Counted from the first letter of the stretch, positions 1 through 10,155 are shown. The stretch: DNA of 64,000 nt from Intestinimonas butyriciproducens (GCF_016901775.1 NZ_JACJKW010000002.1:62001-126000); one strand, 5' to 3'. The notes: generated by a model from the sequence alone, not told the origin. Numbers and translations are program-made.

Positions 1-305
1 CCGCCGAACACATAGTCTTTGGCTTTCCCGTCCCGGGTGATCCGCACCGACAAAAAGGAGGTGTCGTCCTCACCCAGGGGGAAGAGCAGGTTTTTGTTGT
101 TGTCGTCCTTCTGGATGGCGTCCCCTTCCAGGGTGCGGATGGAAAAGCCGCCGTTGCGCCGGTCCACCAGGATCTGCAGGTTTTCATCGGACAGGGTGTC
201 CACCCCTCCGCCTTCTGAAGCGAAGGCGGAAGGGGGAAGGATGCCCAGCAGCAGGCTCAGGGCCAGCAGTGAGGCCAGGGCCCGGTGCAAAAATGATTTT
301 TTCAT
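1..305 (-). CDS. Secreted protein of unknown function (3' part outside window)
   Basis: The first 101 codons of a leftward gene are present; the rest lies beyond the window edge. The ATG is preceded by AAAAGGAGCAACTACC, a good ribosome binding site. The N-terminus has a basic MKK start, a long leucine/alanine-rich hydrophobic segment and a plausible signal-peptidase site after about residue 29 (SAFAS), so the product is probably exported. The mature start contains NLQILVDRRNGGFSIRTLEG, which I do not recognise as a domain. It begins 22 nt after the stop of the giant Ig-like repeat protein and is almost certainly co-transcribed with it, suggesting another cell-surface or secreted component. 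No catalytic motif is visible in the part seen. Confidence 0.8.
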   Translation of the reverse strand, partial: MKKSFLHRALASLLALSLLLGILPPSAFASEGGGVDTLSDENLQILVDRRNGGFSIRTLEGDAIQKDDNNKNLLFPLGEDDTSFLSVRITRDGKAKDYVFG

Positions 306-327
306 GGTAGTTGCTCCTTTTCACGGC

Positions 328-3300
328 TCAGGAACGAACATAGAGATAATAGATGGTCTCGGTCCGATCCTGGGTGCGCAGGTAGAGGGTATAGTAGCCG
401 GAACTTTGGAAAGCGGTTTCCAAAGGCTGGGTATAGGCGCCGTTCAGCAGCACCTGTGAGCCGGTTTTCATCTGGGCCGCCGTTTTATAGCCCTGCTTCA
501 GCGCCAGATATACCGGGGTGTCGGCGCCATCCAGGGTCAGGCTGGCATCCCCTTTGCATAGGGTCAGCGTGCTGCCCGGATAGACGATCTGGCCGTTGAC
601 CCTCAGCTCTATGGGTTTTCCCAGAGTGAGCACCAGGGTGCGGGTGACGGAAATGGCGTTTTGGGCCGTATCTTCTGCAGTGTAGGTGATGGTATAGCGG
701 CCAGGGGTATTCCAATCCACAGAGGAGGTAACGATTGCGTACTGCACCGATTTATCCTGGTTGTCGGTGACGGAAACCCCATCATGCAGCAGAGCGAGGC
801 CTGCATCTTGAGTAATCCCCGCCTGGGCATAGACGATCTGGCTGGGCAGGGAGATCACCGGGGCCACAGTGTCGGGCAGCTCCACGGTGAGATAGGCAAA
901 GAGGGTGTTTTTGTCCTCGTCCTCCGCTTTCAGGATCACAAGGCCCGGTTCACTGGGCAGGGAAAAAGCTGTCCACTGGCCTTTTTCTACCGTAATGGGA
1001 GATTTTTCGCCCAAAGTGATTGCAGTCTTCCGGGTGGGCTTCACATAGAAGGTGTCCCCCGCTTGCAGGTCCAGCTCTGCCGGGTCGGTGACGGCGTCGG
1101 TACCATCTGCGTTCCTGGCGTAAGACAGGGCCAGCCGGTCGTCCAGGTTTTGAATATCCAGGGTTACCTGGGTCAGGTTGCCTGCCTGGTCGGTAAAGGA
1201 CAGGGTCGTTCCTCCGTTTTTGGATGCCACATAGGTATGGGTTGTGCTGAACTTCCCTCCGTCCTCTGCCGCCGCCAGGTCGCCGGCGGTGGGTTCATTG
1301 GTGATGAAGGTCAATTCCACACTCCGCAGACCGCTGCCGTCCACGGTGTATTTGCCGTCGACCGCAGACAGTACGGCGTTGCCGTTTTTCACAGTGACCG
1401 CCGGAGCCGTGGTGTCGATGCAGGTAATGGCCGGAAGGGTTACCTCTGCGGTCTTTCCATTCCGGGCCGTCAGCGTCAGGGGCAGTTCCTCTGCGTTGGC
1501 CGCATAGGTCACATAGGCCTGATTGGTCTGGTAGGAGACGGTGACGCCGGGGGTTTCGGTGTGCCGCACCTCTTTCAGCTGGGTGTTCAGGGTAAGAACG
1601 GCGGTCACCGGGGCATTGGTGTGGACATTGCTTTGGGCGTCTTTCCATTCCTCGCCGGTATAATCCATGCCCTGATTGAGCCATTGGGTGGAAAGCACTT
1701 CCGGCTCTGTGGTGTCGATGCTGTGCACCGAAGCCAGGATGGAGCCCACATTGCCTGCCGCGTCAGAGAAGCGGAAGGTGTAGCTGCCGTTTTCCTGGAA
1801 GGTATAGTAATACTGGCCCTTGTGGTTGTAGTCGTCGCTTTCATCCAATATCAGCTGATTGGTATCCAGCACAGTAAAGTCCGATGGATCATCTTCCAGC
1901 GGCACCAGATAGGCCCGGATGGGCGGCAGTGTCAATTCTCCGCTTTCGCTCACATATTCCACCTTGGCCGCGGGGGCAGTTTTGTCCACCGCCGGGAAAG
2001 TAAGGGTCAGCGGGCCTGCTGCATTGCCGGCGGAGTCCACCAGATAAATGGAAAGGGGCTCGCTTGCGTTTTCGGTTTCCCAGGTAAGGGTGGAGCCGGT
2101 GACCGTCAGGCCGTCGATGGTATCGCTTTCTCCGTCGTAGCCGGGGGCAGCAGAACCGTCCTTTTTCACGATGACCTTCACCGGGGAATCGTCCTGGATG
2201 GCAAAGGCCAGCCGGATGGCCTGGGCTTGGGTGCTTGCCAGGTCTGCGCTCAGATTTGTGGGGGACAGGGGACTGCTGCTTTCGATCATGGAATCGTATT
2301 GGTCGATCTGACCCCAGGCGCCCGAGCGCAGCAGATACAGTCCCACCTGATACTGGGGAGCCGTTTTATCTGCCGGAGGTGTGGAACCGCCGTCTGCATC
2401 CACCAGGTCCCAGGGCAGGGAAGCGGTGATCTGGGCGGCATTGCCCAGCAGGTCGGTCACCTGGAAGGTATGGCTGCTGCCCGCTTTGGAGCCGATGGGG
2501 AACACATGGCTGGTCTCCCCCACCAAAAGCTCGCTGCACTGGAGGGCGGCGGTCACCGGGCCGCTTTGGTAATTGCCCGAAAGGGGGTTGCCCTTTTCGT
2601 CGTAATAGACCACGGTGATTTGTTCCACCTTGTCATCGATGTTGGTCACCTGCACCCTATGGGATGTTCCATCGGACAGGGTGATGGTCACGGTGTCGTT
2701 AGAGGTTAGCTCCAGGGTGGCGGTGGAGCCGGAGATGGTTCCATTGCCGTTCTTTTCCGAAGAAAGGCCGGTGATGGTGTTTTCTCCGCTGGCAGTGGCC
2801 GTCAGGGTTACCGGACCCCGGGTAGCGGCGGTCTCCGACAGGGTAACCGAGAGATTTTCAAAGGGAGAGGCGGAAATGTTTTCCGTATACTGGTTGCCGA
2901 ACACATCCTCATAGGTAATGGCAGCGCTGTCGGTATAGATGGGCAGGGCGTGGGCGGCGTCAAAGGTGCCGGCGGTATCGGCAGGCACCGGGTCCAGCAC
3001 CCGGATGGGCAGGTCGGAGGTGAGGGTCACTTGGCCCTCGCCGCTGGCGGTAGCGGTGACGGTGGGCTTCGTCGCGTCATAGGCGACGCCCGAAGAAATC
3101 GTACAGTAGGCATGGTTGTATTCATTCTTATCCACGCACCCATTGCCCAGATTGTCCTGGCAGGACAGGGTGATTGTCACCGTGTCGCTGGTGGTGCCAT
3201 AGGGGTACTGGCCGTAGATGCGCAGGTCTACACCCCGTGTCTTGCCCTCTTCCGTGTCATCAGTGGCGGTGTCTTCCACCTTGTAGATGCCGGCATAGCC

Positions 3301-6300
3301 TGCGCCGCTGCCGGTCCAGGTGCCGTTGGGGATGATATCAGGCAGGGGCGTGGTGACGGTAGTGCCATCGGAGTATTCAAAGGTGAGAGCGAAGCTGCTC
3401 AGATCCAGCCCCTCGGAGCAGTCGTTGCTGTTGTCATAGTCCGAAACTACCGCTGTCAGGCAGAAAGTGCCTTTGCTCACTGTTACATTGCTGCCTTGGT
3501 AGAGGTTGACCCGAGGCGGCAGGATGTCTATGTAGCGGTTCGGATAGATGTATTGCCAGGTGAAATTGCCGTACTCGTCCATCAGCTGGATCGCCGCAGG
3601 GTTGCTGGCCCATATGCCCGTCGTCACCTCCGTCTGGGTCAGGTCCAGGCCCAGGTTGCTGTCCAGAGTGATGGTTTCGCTTTCTCGGAAGGTTTTGTCA
3701 TCGGACACGCGCAGGGTGCGGCCGTTGAGGGCCAGGGCCTCCTCCGCATCCCCGCTCAGGTTTGTGAGCTGCATCCGCAGGCCGCCCGACCCGTTGGGGG
3801 TGAACTCCACTGCAAAGGTGGGGTTGGCGGTGCGCACCGTGATGGCCAGGGTCTTGGTGGCGGCGTAGGTCCCGTTGGGCAGAAGGCCCCGGTACCGGAG
3901 GATGTTTTCCCCCTCCACCAGGTAGAGGGTGGTTTGAGAGGACGCACTCTCGCTGTTCATTTGGAGGGGAACCTGTGTGTAGCCCGTAAGGGTGTTTGGA
4001 GTGCCCGTAATATGGGGGGCATTCTCGCCCAGGCTTTCATTCCAGATATCGATGGGCATATAGCTCAAGCTATTGAGGTTGCTGTTCTTGTACGCCTGGA
4101 AAGCCTGAAGGGTCAGTATGACATTGTCCCAGCCGGTGAACCCCAGGGAGACCTGGGCGGCGTCTTCGCCCAGCTCCACCGTCCGGGAGGTCCCGTTCGT
4201 GCTGTTGCTTTGCTCCAGCTTTGTGGGATAGCAGTCTCCCACTGCGGGGGCGTCGTTCATGTAGAGAGCGTCGCCGCTCTGCTCCCACACCGATCCGTCC
4301 AGATAGACCAGATGGAGCACCGGGGTATAGGTGCCCCGTTCTCCGGCCAGGGGCACGGTGATGGGATAGTTGAGGGTCCAAGTCCAAGCATTTGAGCCTT
4401 GATTTAATAAGTCAGAACTGAAATAGTATTGGCTGTCCTCCACCTCGGAGCCGAAACTGTATTGCAGACAGACATAGGATTTGGCATAGTCGATATCATT
4501 CAGGTAATAATCGCTGTAATTATGATTGGCCCGGCTTATAGTGAGAGGCACGGTCAGGCCGGTGAGGGTCTGCACCGACACGGTACTGCCGGTCACATTG
4601 GATGCGATGGCGTTGGAGACGCTGTTGCCCCCTGCGTCTTTCGGCGTCTGGAAGGAGATGGTATAAATTTCCTGCGCGTTATTGGCCCCAGTGGCATCTT
4701 TGTCAAACGCCTGGGCCGCCTTGATGGTAAACTGCTCCACGGCCAGGTGGTCGGTGGCGCCGGGGATGGTCACATCATAAGAAGTACTTGTTCCCCCGGC
4801 TGCAGCTGTCTCCAAAAGGCCATTCCAGGTGTCCGTCGGCAGGGTGACCAGGGTCACCTTGATATCGCCGTAGGTATAGACGGGGTCCCAGGTAATATTC
4901 GCAGTTTCTTTCGGCCGGTAGTTCTGAATCGTGACACCGCCTGTGGTGCTGTCCTCGGAAACTTCATAGCAGGAAGCAGAAACATAATCTTTGTTGCTGC
5001 CGGAGAAAATCTCAAAGGAAGATCCGGAACTGTTGATGGAGTAGATCAGGGATGTTGAGCTGCCTTGCAGCACCGCCAGGGTGGTCATATCGGTGCCGGC
5101 TTCTGCATTGCCCACCCTGGCCGGGGCATGGAGTTCCAGGCCCGGGTTACCGGTGACCACGCCTGGCGGGCTCTTCAGGGTATACCGGGCAGAAGAGGTC
5201 ATATTGTATGAATATGTGTATGATTTTTCAGCTACATTGCCTGCCACATCGGTGGCCGCCACCTTCAAGGCAGCGGTTCCTTCTCCGGTGAGCCCATTCA
5301 GGACTGCAGCGCCGGAATAGGTGGCGGAGCCGGGGGCCAAATCACTGACAGGTGTTTCCAAACCGTCATTCCACTGCACGGTGATGCTTTGCAGGTGGGA
5401 TGCATCGGACACCGAGAAGGGGACCGAGATTCCGGCCTCCCCCGATACCGAGAAAGCCTCCGGCAAGGTGATGGTGGGGCCGGTGGTGTCAGTCTTCACG
5501 GAATACTCTCCCAGGCTTCCGGTCCCCTGGTTTCCGGCGTAGTCCTGGGCGGTGATCGACACCCCGATGGGCAGCTGGCCGGTGCTGGGGTCGGCGTAAT
5601 TTCCCAGCTTGGCAGCATAAATGTGGAGATAATAGTTTCCGGAGCCGTCGGGGGTGGGAAGGGGGGACCGATCCAGCCAGGAGGTATAATTATCACCATC
5701 CGTACTGATTGCCGGTGCAGTTGCACTGTCATCTATGCGGTACCACAGGGTACCGTCGCAGGAGATCTGGAGAGAGACCGTTACTTCCTGCTCCGGATCC
5801 ACACCGGAGCCATTTTCTTCCTCCGCAATGGTGAAGGGCAGGGTGATGTAGTTCGAATCCCTGCTGATTTCATCTTTTTTCAGCGTGACGGCGGGGGCCG
5901 TTACATCCAGATTCAGTTTTTCCACAGGAGCAAGATCACCCAGGGATGTTTCCAGCATGTTGCCCGCCGGGTCCCCCAGGGTGCTGCTTCCATCTGCGGC
6001 TTCCAGGCGCAGGATGCGGATGGGCTCATTTTCTTCCCCTTCGGCCATGGTCATGCCCTCTTCCGGGCGGAAATAGGCCCAGGTGAGGGTGGTGCTGTTC
6101 CGGACGGCGTTGACCCCATCCGGGGCATAGGACACTTCCGCCAGGTTGAGCTTCACCGGATTTCCATCTTTGTTTACATTGAGGACGGCTTTGACATCAT
6201 TGGCCTCAAGGGCGGCGTACACATCGCCTGTCCAAAGACCCACTTCCTCATCCAGGGTCAGGGTGAGGGACAGGTAATCCCCCACACCGGCCCAGGTGGC

Positions 6301-7533
6301 GGAAGGAGTGATATCCTCCGGCCAATCTCCATTGGCGTTCGCCTTGTAGCCCTGGGTCATATTGCCCTGGAGATTCAGTCGGGTATAGCCCGGGGCATCA
6401 TTGTCCAGCGCCAGGTTCTCTTCCAGCATCTGGCCGCTGGTCCAGGAGAGGGCGTTGCCCGCAAGGTCGGTGACCAGGCCGTCAGCGGTAAAATCACCCA
6501 TGTTCATGGGCTGGCCGCTTTCATCCAGCAGCGCCAGGCCGGTTTCCTGGTTTACCCAGGACTGGGGTTCCACGGAAGTGACGAAGTGGTTCATCCCGCT
6601 TTCCACATCATAGGAGAAGATCAGCTTGTTCCCGGTGAGGGAAACCAGATGGGCGGTAATGGTCTTATCGGTGCTCTGGCCGGTTTCGGAGCTGAGCAGA
6701 TTCAGCTGGAGTTCCAGATCGTGGGATACACCGTCGGCAAAGCGGACAGGCTCGCTCATTTCCAAAGTGATATACGCTTTTTCACCTGCTTTGTAAGCCG
6801 TGCGGGAAGTCTCATTGCCTGCACTGTCGCTTACATAGGCCCGGCTGAGGGTGGGGGCGGTCAGGTCGGAAAAATACACATAGGTCTTGCTCACCTTGGA
6901 ACTGCCGCAGGAGCAATCGGTGCCGCCCATGGTCAGGGTCAGGCCATTTTTGGCAGAAGCGGGCAGGGTCTTGCTGCCGGTATAGGTGCGGGCCACTTCG
7001 TCCGGGTCGTCCTGGCCGTTCTGCAGGGTCAGGGTGGTTTTCTGCTTTCCATCGGAAGTGTACTGTACCTGCACCCGGGCCCGGTCGGTGAGGGTGCCGT
7101 GGCTGCCGATATGCATATGCCGATCAGCCGTCAGCGCTGCGCTCACATTGACGGTGATCTGTTTTAATTCGATCAGGCTTTGCAGCGCATCCATGCTTTC
7201 CATATTCCAGGAATAGGAGGCGCTCCATTTTTTGTTTTCGCTGTGCATATAGGTGTTGCCAGGGCTCAGCTCGTTTTTATTTTCCCCGCTGACGCTGAGG
7301 GAAGAGCCCTGCAAAGAGCCAAAGAAGTCATTGACCAGCAGCCCTTCTTCAGTGAGCACCTGGGTGCGCACAAAGCTGCTGTGCTCCACTGTCACTTCAG
7401 GCAGCAGATAGACCCCTGCCACAGCCGGGGCATAGCTGACAGCCGGATCCGCCGCCCGGATGGGCAGAGGGCCGGTGAGAGAGCATAGCAAGCTGAGACA
7501 GAGCAGCAGGCTGATCCATCGTTTTCCTTTCAT
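328..7533 (-). CDS. Giant secreted Ig-like repeat surface protein (2401 aa)
   Basis: The open frame extends further upstream, but the ATG at 7533 is the likely start: it follows AGAAAGGACGAATGTGAG and opens a classical signal peptide (MKGKRWISLLLCLSLLCSLT, cleavage near residue 29). The rest is a long series of beta-sandwich-like modules rich in Thr/Ser/Asp/Gly, with recurring phrases such as DxTAPxVT, VDxAGN and DxAGNV that mark bacterial Ig-like/HYR-type repeats. A DUF5011-like module (DTVAPVISLP ... GRYTITYTAEDTAQN) lies near the C-terminus. I see no LPxTG motif, SLH repeat or C-terminal membrane segment, so anchoring is unexplained; it may be released or held by a partner. It follows a receiver-like gene by 32 nt and precedes another secreted-protein gene. 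The likely role is adhesion or cell-surface structure, inferred from architecture only. Confidence 0.85.
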   Translation of the reverse strand: MKGKRWISLLLCLSLLCSLTGPLPIRAADPAVSYAPAVAGVYLLPEVTVEHSSFVRTQVLTEEGLLVNDFFGSLQGSSLSVSGENKNELSPGNTYMHSENKKWSASYSWNMESMDALQSLIELKQITVNVSAALTADRHMHIGSHGTLTDRARVQVQYTSDGKQKTTLTLQNGQDDPDEVARTYTGSKTLPASAKNGLTLTMGGTDCSCGSSKVSKTYVYFSDLTAPTLSRAYVSDSAGNETSRTAYKAGEKAYITLEMSEPVRFADGVSHDLELQLNLLSSETGQSTDKTITAHLVSLTGNKLIFSYDVESGMNHFVTSVEPQSWVNQETGLALLDESGQPMNMGDFTADGLVTDLAGNALSWTSGQMLEENLALDNDAPGYTRLNLQGNMTQGYKANANGDWPEDITPSATWAGVGDYLSLTLTLDEEVGLWTGDVYAALEANDVKAVLNVNKDGNPVKLNLAEVSYAPDGVNAVRNSTTLTWAYFRPEEGMTMAEGEENEPIRILRLEAADGSSTLGDPAGNMLETSLGDLAPVEKLNLDVTAPAVTLKKDEISRDSNYITLPFTIAEEENGSGVDPEQEVTVSLQISCDGTLWYRIDDSATAPAISTDGDNYTSWLDRSPLPTPDGSGNYYLHIYAAKLGNYADPSTGQLPIGVSITAQDYAGNQGTGSLGEYSVKTDTTGPTITLPEAFSVSGEAGISVPFSVSDASHLQSITVQWNDGLETPVSDLAPGSATYSGAAVLNGLTGEGTAALKVAATDVAGNVAEKSYTYSYNMTSSARYTLKSPPGVVTGNPGLELHAPARVGNAEAGTDMTTLAVLQGSSTSLIYSINSSGSSFEIFSGSNKDYVSASCYEVSEDSTTGGVTIQNYRPKETANITWDPVYTYGDIKVTLVTLPTDTWNGLLETAAAGGTSTSYDVTIPGATDHLAVEQFTIKAAQAFDKDATGANNAQEIYTISFQTPKDAGGNSVSNAIASNVTGSTVSVQTLTGLTVPLTISRANHNYSDYYLNDIDYAKSYVCLQYSFGSEVEDSQYYFSSDLLNQGSNAWTWTLNYPITVPLAGERGTYTPVLHLVYLDGSVWEQSGDALYMNDAPAVGDCYPTKLEQSNSTNGTSRTVELGEDAAQVSLGFTGWDNVILTLQAFQAYKNSNLNSLSYMPIDIWNESLGENAPHITGTPNTLTGYTQVPLQMNSESASSQTTLYLVEGENILRYRGLLPNGTYAATKTLAITVRTANPTFAVEFTPNGSGGLRMQLTNLSGDAEEALALNGRTLRVSDDKTFRESETITLDSNLGLDLTQTEVTTGIWASNPAAIQLMDEYGNFTWQYIYPNRYIDILPPRVNLYQGSNVTVSKGTFCLTAVVSDYDNSNDCSEGLDLSSFALTFEYSDGTTVTTPLPDIIPNGTWTGSGAGYAGIYKVEDTATDDTEEGKTRGVDLRIYGQYPYGTTSDTVTITLSCQDNLGNGCVDKNEYNHAYCTISSGVAYDATKPTVTATASGEGQVTLTSDLPIRVLDPVPADTAGTFDAAHALPIYTDSAAITYEDVFGNQYTENISASPFENLSVTLSETAATRGPVTLTATASGENTITGLSSEKNGNGTISGSTATLELTSNDTVTITLSDGTSHRVQVTNIDDKVEQITVVYYDEKGNPLSGNYQSGPVTAALQCSELLVGETSHVFPIGSKAGSSHTFQVTDLLGNAAQITASLPWDLVDADGGSTPPADKTAPQYQVGLYLLRSGAWGQIDQYDSMIESSSPLSPTNLSADLASTQAQAIRLAFAIQDDSPVKVIVKKDGSAAPGYDGESDTIDGLTVTGSTLTWETENASEPLSIYLVDSAGNAAGPLTLTFPAVDKTAPAAKVEYVSESGELTLPPIRAYLVPLEDDPSDFTVLDTNQLILDESDDYNHKGQYYYTFQENGSYTFRFSDAAGNVGSILASVHSIDTTEPEVLSTQWLNQGMDYTGEEWKDAQSNVHTNAPVTAVLTLNTQLKEVRHTETPGVTVSYQTNQAYVTYAANAEELPLTLTARNGKTAEVTLPAITCIDTTAPAVTVKNGNAVLSAVDGKYTVDGSGLRSVELTFITNEPTAGDLAAAEDGGKFSTTHTYVASKNGGTTLSFTDQAGNLTQVTLDIQNLDDRLALSYARNADGTDAVTDPAELDLQAGDTFYVKPTRKTAITLGEKSPITVEKGQWTAFSLPSEPGLVILKAEDEDKNTLFAYLTVELPDTVAPVISLPSQIVYAQAGITQDAGLALLHDGVSVTDNQDKSVQYAIVTSSVDWNTPGRYTITYTAEDTAQNAISVTRTLVLTLGKPIELRVNGQIVYPGSTLTLCKGDASLTLDGADTPVYLALKQGYKTAAQMKTGSQVLLNGAYTQPLETAFQSSGYYTLYLRTQDRTETIYYLYVRS

Positions 7534-7565
7534 CTCACATTCGTCCTTTCTGGATTTGGTATCGC

Positions 7566-7937
7566 TTACAATTTCCGCCGGTCCTGCCAGCAAAGGATCC
7601 CTTGGCGAAGAGATTCTTCGGTGGGATTTCCCTGGATGAAATAATCCACCCGCAGCCGATAGGCCTGGAGGGAAAAATCCAGGTCGCAGCACCAGATCAT
7701 GGTGCAGTCCGGTCCAAGATGGCGCAGATGCTCAGCGGTGTTCAGTCCCGCTATCCCATCCATAACCAGCAGGATGCCGTCAGGAGGAGAGGCTCGCATG
7801 GCATAATAAAACGCCTCCAGGTCTTCCGGGATTTCCAGCAGGGGGAAATAACCCATCCCAGCCAGACATCGGGCCATCTGCCTGCATAGGCGGATGCTCT
7901 TGCTGGGGGATGGGCTGATCACGGCAATGCGGTCCAT
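7566..7937 (-). CDS. Stand-alone receiver-like (CheY-fold) protein, 123 aa
   Basis: The ATG at 7937 follows AGAAGGTGACAAA and gives a protein beginning MDRIAVISPSPSKSIRLCRQ. The pattern (hydrophobic strand, helix, DGILLVMDG strand, then ...YRLRVDYFIQGNPTEESL) matches the order of a response-regulator receiver domain and resembles the receiver of the divergent LytTR regulator next door, where the corresponding stretch is YRVRAMHYLVKPF. The acidic pocket at the N-terminus is missing (ISPSPS instead of VDDN) and the phosphoacceptor strand is altered, so phosphorylation is doubtful. There is no DNA-binding domain. It is the first gene of the operon containing the giant Ig-like protein. It may be a pseudo-receiver or protein-interaction module; the fold assignment is moderate and the function unknown. 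Confidence 0.7.
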   Translation of the reverse strand: MDRIAVISPSPSKSIRLCRQMARCLAGMGYFPLLEIPEDLEAFYYAMRASPPDGILLVMDGIAGLNTAEHLRHLGPDCTMIWCCDLDFSLQAYRLRVDYFIQGNPTEESLRQGILCWQDRRKL

Positions 7938-8119
7938 TTTGTCACCTTCTTTTATATGGATAGAGAAGTCTGGCTTCTGGTTGTTTCCATCTTTATAAAA
8001 TACATACACCAAAAACAGGATCAAGGGATCTGTCCCAAACTGCGTTTTTGTGACCTAAACGGTTGGAGAAGGGCGGGGATTTGTGTTACAATAAAAGACA
8101 GTAGAAGGGGGATGAACAG

Positions 8120-8845
8120 ATGCGGATCGCCGTGGTGGATGACAATCGGCAAGAGAGGGAAGAATTGGTGGACTGGATTGCCAATGCATTGGAAAAGCGG
8201 TGCTGGATGGGCGAGTGTCTGGAATTTTCCAACGGTGTGGATTTTCTCAATGCGGCCAGAAAGGAAAAATTTGATCTGGTTTTTCTGGACATTTATATGG
8301 AGCCCATGGACGGCGTGACAACGGCCCGGCAGCTGCGGGCCTTGGATGAGCGCTGCCTTCTGGTTTTCACCACCACTTCCACTGACCATGCTCTGGATGG
8401 ATACCGGGTGCGGGCGATGCACTATCTGGTCAAACCCTTCTGGCGGGAGGATGTGGAGCTTTTGTTTGATGAGCTGGCCAGCCGTTTGCCTCAGGCCGAT
8501 GTTTTTATTCAGGTGAAAGTGGGGCGGCAGATGCAGAGACTGCCTTTGGGTGAGATCCTGTGGGCAGAGCATTTTCAGCATCAGATCCATATACACACCG
8601 GGAATATGGGAGAAATTCTTTGCCGCATGACATTCGGGGAGTTTTCGGCCTTGCTGCGGCAACAGGAGCAATTCCTGGTGTGCGGTCGGGGTGTGCTGGT
8701 CAATCTGGCTCATGTATGGGATTTTGACGGGACGGATTTTTTGCTGGATAGCGGGGCTCGGGTGCCGGTGAGCCGCAGTGCGGTGGAGCATTCCCGTAAA
8801 GCTTTTGGGGAGTATCTCTTTCAAAAAAGGAGAATGAGGTCATGA
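8120..8845 (+). CDS. LytTR-family response regulator
   Basis: This 241-residue protein has an N-terminal receiver domain (MRIAVVDDN, acidic pair at 7-8; phosphoacceptor Asp about residue 57 in VFLDIYMEPMDG; conserved Lys in YLVKPF) and a C-terminal LytTR DNA-binding domain (about 130-235: KVGRQMQRLPLGEILWAE ... FLVCGRGVLVNLAHV). LytTR regulators bind pairs of short direct repeats and commonly control surface, competence or bacteriocin functions. The start follows a GGGGGATGAACAG ribosome binding site. The gene overlaps the downstream GHKL sensor kinase by the ATGA tetranucleotide, so the two form a translationally coupled two-component system. The divergent neighbours make a surface-protein operon, an obvious but unproven target. 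Confidence 0.93.
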   Translation: MRIAVVDDNRQEREELVDWIANALEKRCWMGECLEFSNGVDFLNAARKEKFDLVFLDIYMEPMDGVTTARQLRALDERCLLVFTTTSTDHALDGYRVRAMHYLVKPFWREDVELLFDELASRLPQADVFIQVKVGRQMQRLPLGEILWAEHFQHQIHIHTGNMGEILCRMTFGEFSALLRQQEQFLVCGRGVLVNLAHVWDFDGTDFLLDSGARVPVSRSAVEHSRKAFGEYLFQKRRMRS

Positions 8846-10155
8846 AGGATGCCCTGCGTTCGGCTCTGGAATTGGGGGTGGTGGTGCCGGCAGCTGTTTT
8901 GTGCCTGCTGCCCATGAAAGAGCATTTGAGGGAAAAGAGAAAATGGATGGTATACGGATCCATTCCTTTTTTGATTTTGTGGGCGCTTCTGGCAGGCTGG
9001 GTATGTGCGCACAATGGCTGGGAGAGCAATGCGATGCTGCCATTTCTCCTTCTTTTTGCCGGGGCCTATGTAGCGGTGGTGGATTTGCCGCTGGAAAAAT
9101 CGGTCAGTGCCTTTTTGGGAGTTTGCGGCGTGTTTGCCTGTTTGACCAATCTGGCCACGGCGGCCGACGCCGTTTTGGCTTCCGGTCATCGCGGGACCTG
9201 GTTCACTTTGGGGGCCGGGCTGGTTTTTCATGCCATCTGCTGGCTGTTTGTGCTGCTGGCCTGGCATCCCGCAACCCATGGGGTCCGGGATTTTTTGACG
9301 GAAAGAGAAGTGCCGGTGACCTGGCATGTATTTTGGGTTTTGCCGTTATCCTTTATTTTTCTCAATGTGTTCATCCAGCCCCAGGATTACGCTACCCTGT
9401 ATGCGGGGCGGATGTTGATGCTGTATCCCTTGATTGTGGGATGTTTGCTGGGACTGCTGCTGTTTTGCTATTTTATGTTTTTTCACATGGCCCGGGAGAT
9501 GGGGAAAAATATGCGTTTGCAGCGGCAAAATGAGTTTTTGCAGATGCAGACGGCACAATATGAAACATTGCAGAATGCCATCGGGGAAACAAGGCAGGCC
9601 CGGCATGATTTGCGTCATCATTTTACTGCGATCCATGGTCTGATTGAGAAAGAGGCCTGGGAGGAATTGCGGAATTATGTGGAAAGTGCCCGGGAGAGCA
9701 TTCCGGGAGGAGAGCTGAATCTGTGTGATAATTCGGCTGCCGATGGGGTAGCAGGTCATTATGCAGTTCAATTTCGGAGAGAGGGAATTTCTTTTGATTG
9801 CCTGCTGGATCAGCCTCAAAAGCTGCCGGTGGCGGAAATGGATGTATGTGTGGTACTGGCCAACCTGCTGGAAAATGCGTTGGAAGCCAGCCGGAAACTG
9901 CCCCGCACACTGCGGCATGTGGCTTTGCGAGGAGAAATTCATGGTAAGAGCCTGGTGTTAATCCAGGTGGAGAACACCTATGGGGAGCAGGTGAAAGAGG
10001 AAAAGGGCGTGTTTCGTTCCACCAAACGCCCGGGGAATGGGATAGGGCTGCAGTCGGTACGACGCATTGCAGAGAAAAATGGTGGCTATTATGATTTTGC
10101 TTATGATGGAAGAGTGTTTCGGGCTTCTGTGATGCTGCGGGGAGAAGAGGGGTAA
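8842..10155 (+). CDS. GHKL-family sensor histidine kinase
   Basis: This 437-residue membrane kinase has about six hydrophobic segments in the first 220 residues (for example PFLILWALLAGWV, LPFLLLFAGAYVAVV and MLYPLIVGCLLGLLLFCYF), then a linker and cytoplasmic catalytic domain. The dimerisation/phosphoacceptor region contains RHDLRHHFTAIHGLIE (about 250-265), the form typical of AgrC-like kinases, followed by an N-box (NLLENALEAS, about 341-350) and a glycine box (GNGIGLQSVRRIAEKNGG, about 397-414). It overlaps the LytTR regulator by four bases and should phosphorylate it. The topology suggests sensing of a membrane-associated or peptide signal; no peptide gene was recognised beside it. After the stop there are about 50 nt before a separate strong tRNA promoter. 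Confidence 0.93.
   Translation: MKDALRSALELGVVVPAAVLCLLPMKEHLREKRKWMVYGSIPFLILWALLAGWVCAHNGWESNAMLPFLLLFAGAYVAVVDLPLEKSVSAFLGVCGVFACLTNLATAADAVLASGHRGTWFTLGAGLVFHAICWLFVLLAWHPATHGVRDFLTEREVPVTWHVFWVLPLSFIFLNVFIQPQDYATLYAGRMLMLYPLIVGCLLGLLLFCYFMFFHMAREMGKNMRLQRQNEFLQMQTAQYETLQNAIGETRQARHDLRHHFTAIHGLIEKEAWEELRNYVESARESIPGGELNLCDNSAADGVAGHYAVQFRREGISFDCLLDQPQKLPVAEMDVCVVLANLLENALEASRKLPRTLRHVALRGEIHGKSLVLIQVENTYGEQVKEEKGVFRSTKRPGNGIGLQSVRRIAEKNGGYYDFAYDGRVFRASVMLRGEEG

Noticed and set aside
661-4395. Long plus-strand frames opposite the giant Ig-like gene
   Set aside because: They have no ribosome binding sites, low-complexity composition and no recognisable domains; they are antisense shadows of a GC-rich repeat gene whose minus strand has a clear signal peptide and domain pattern.
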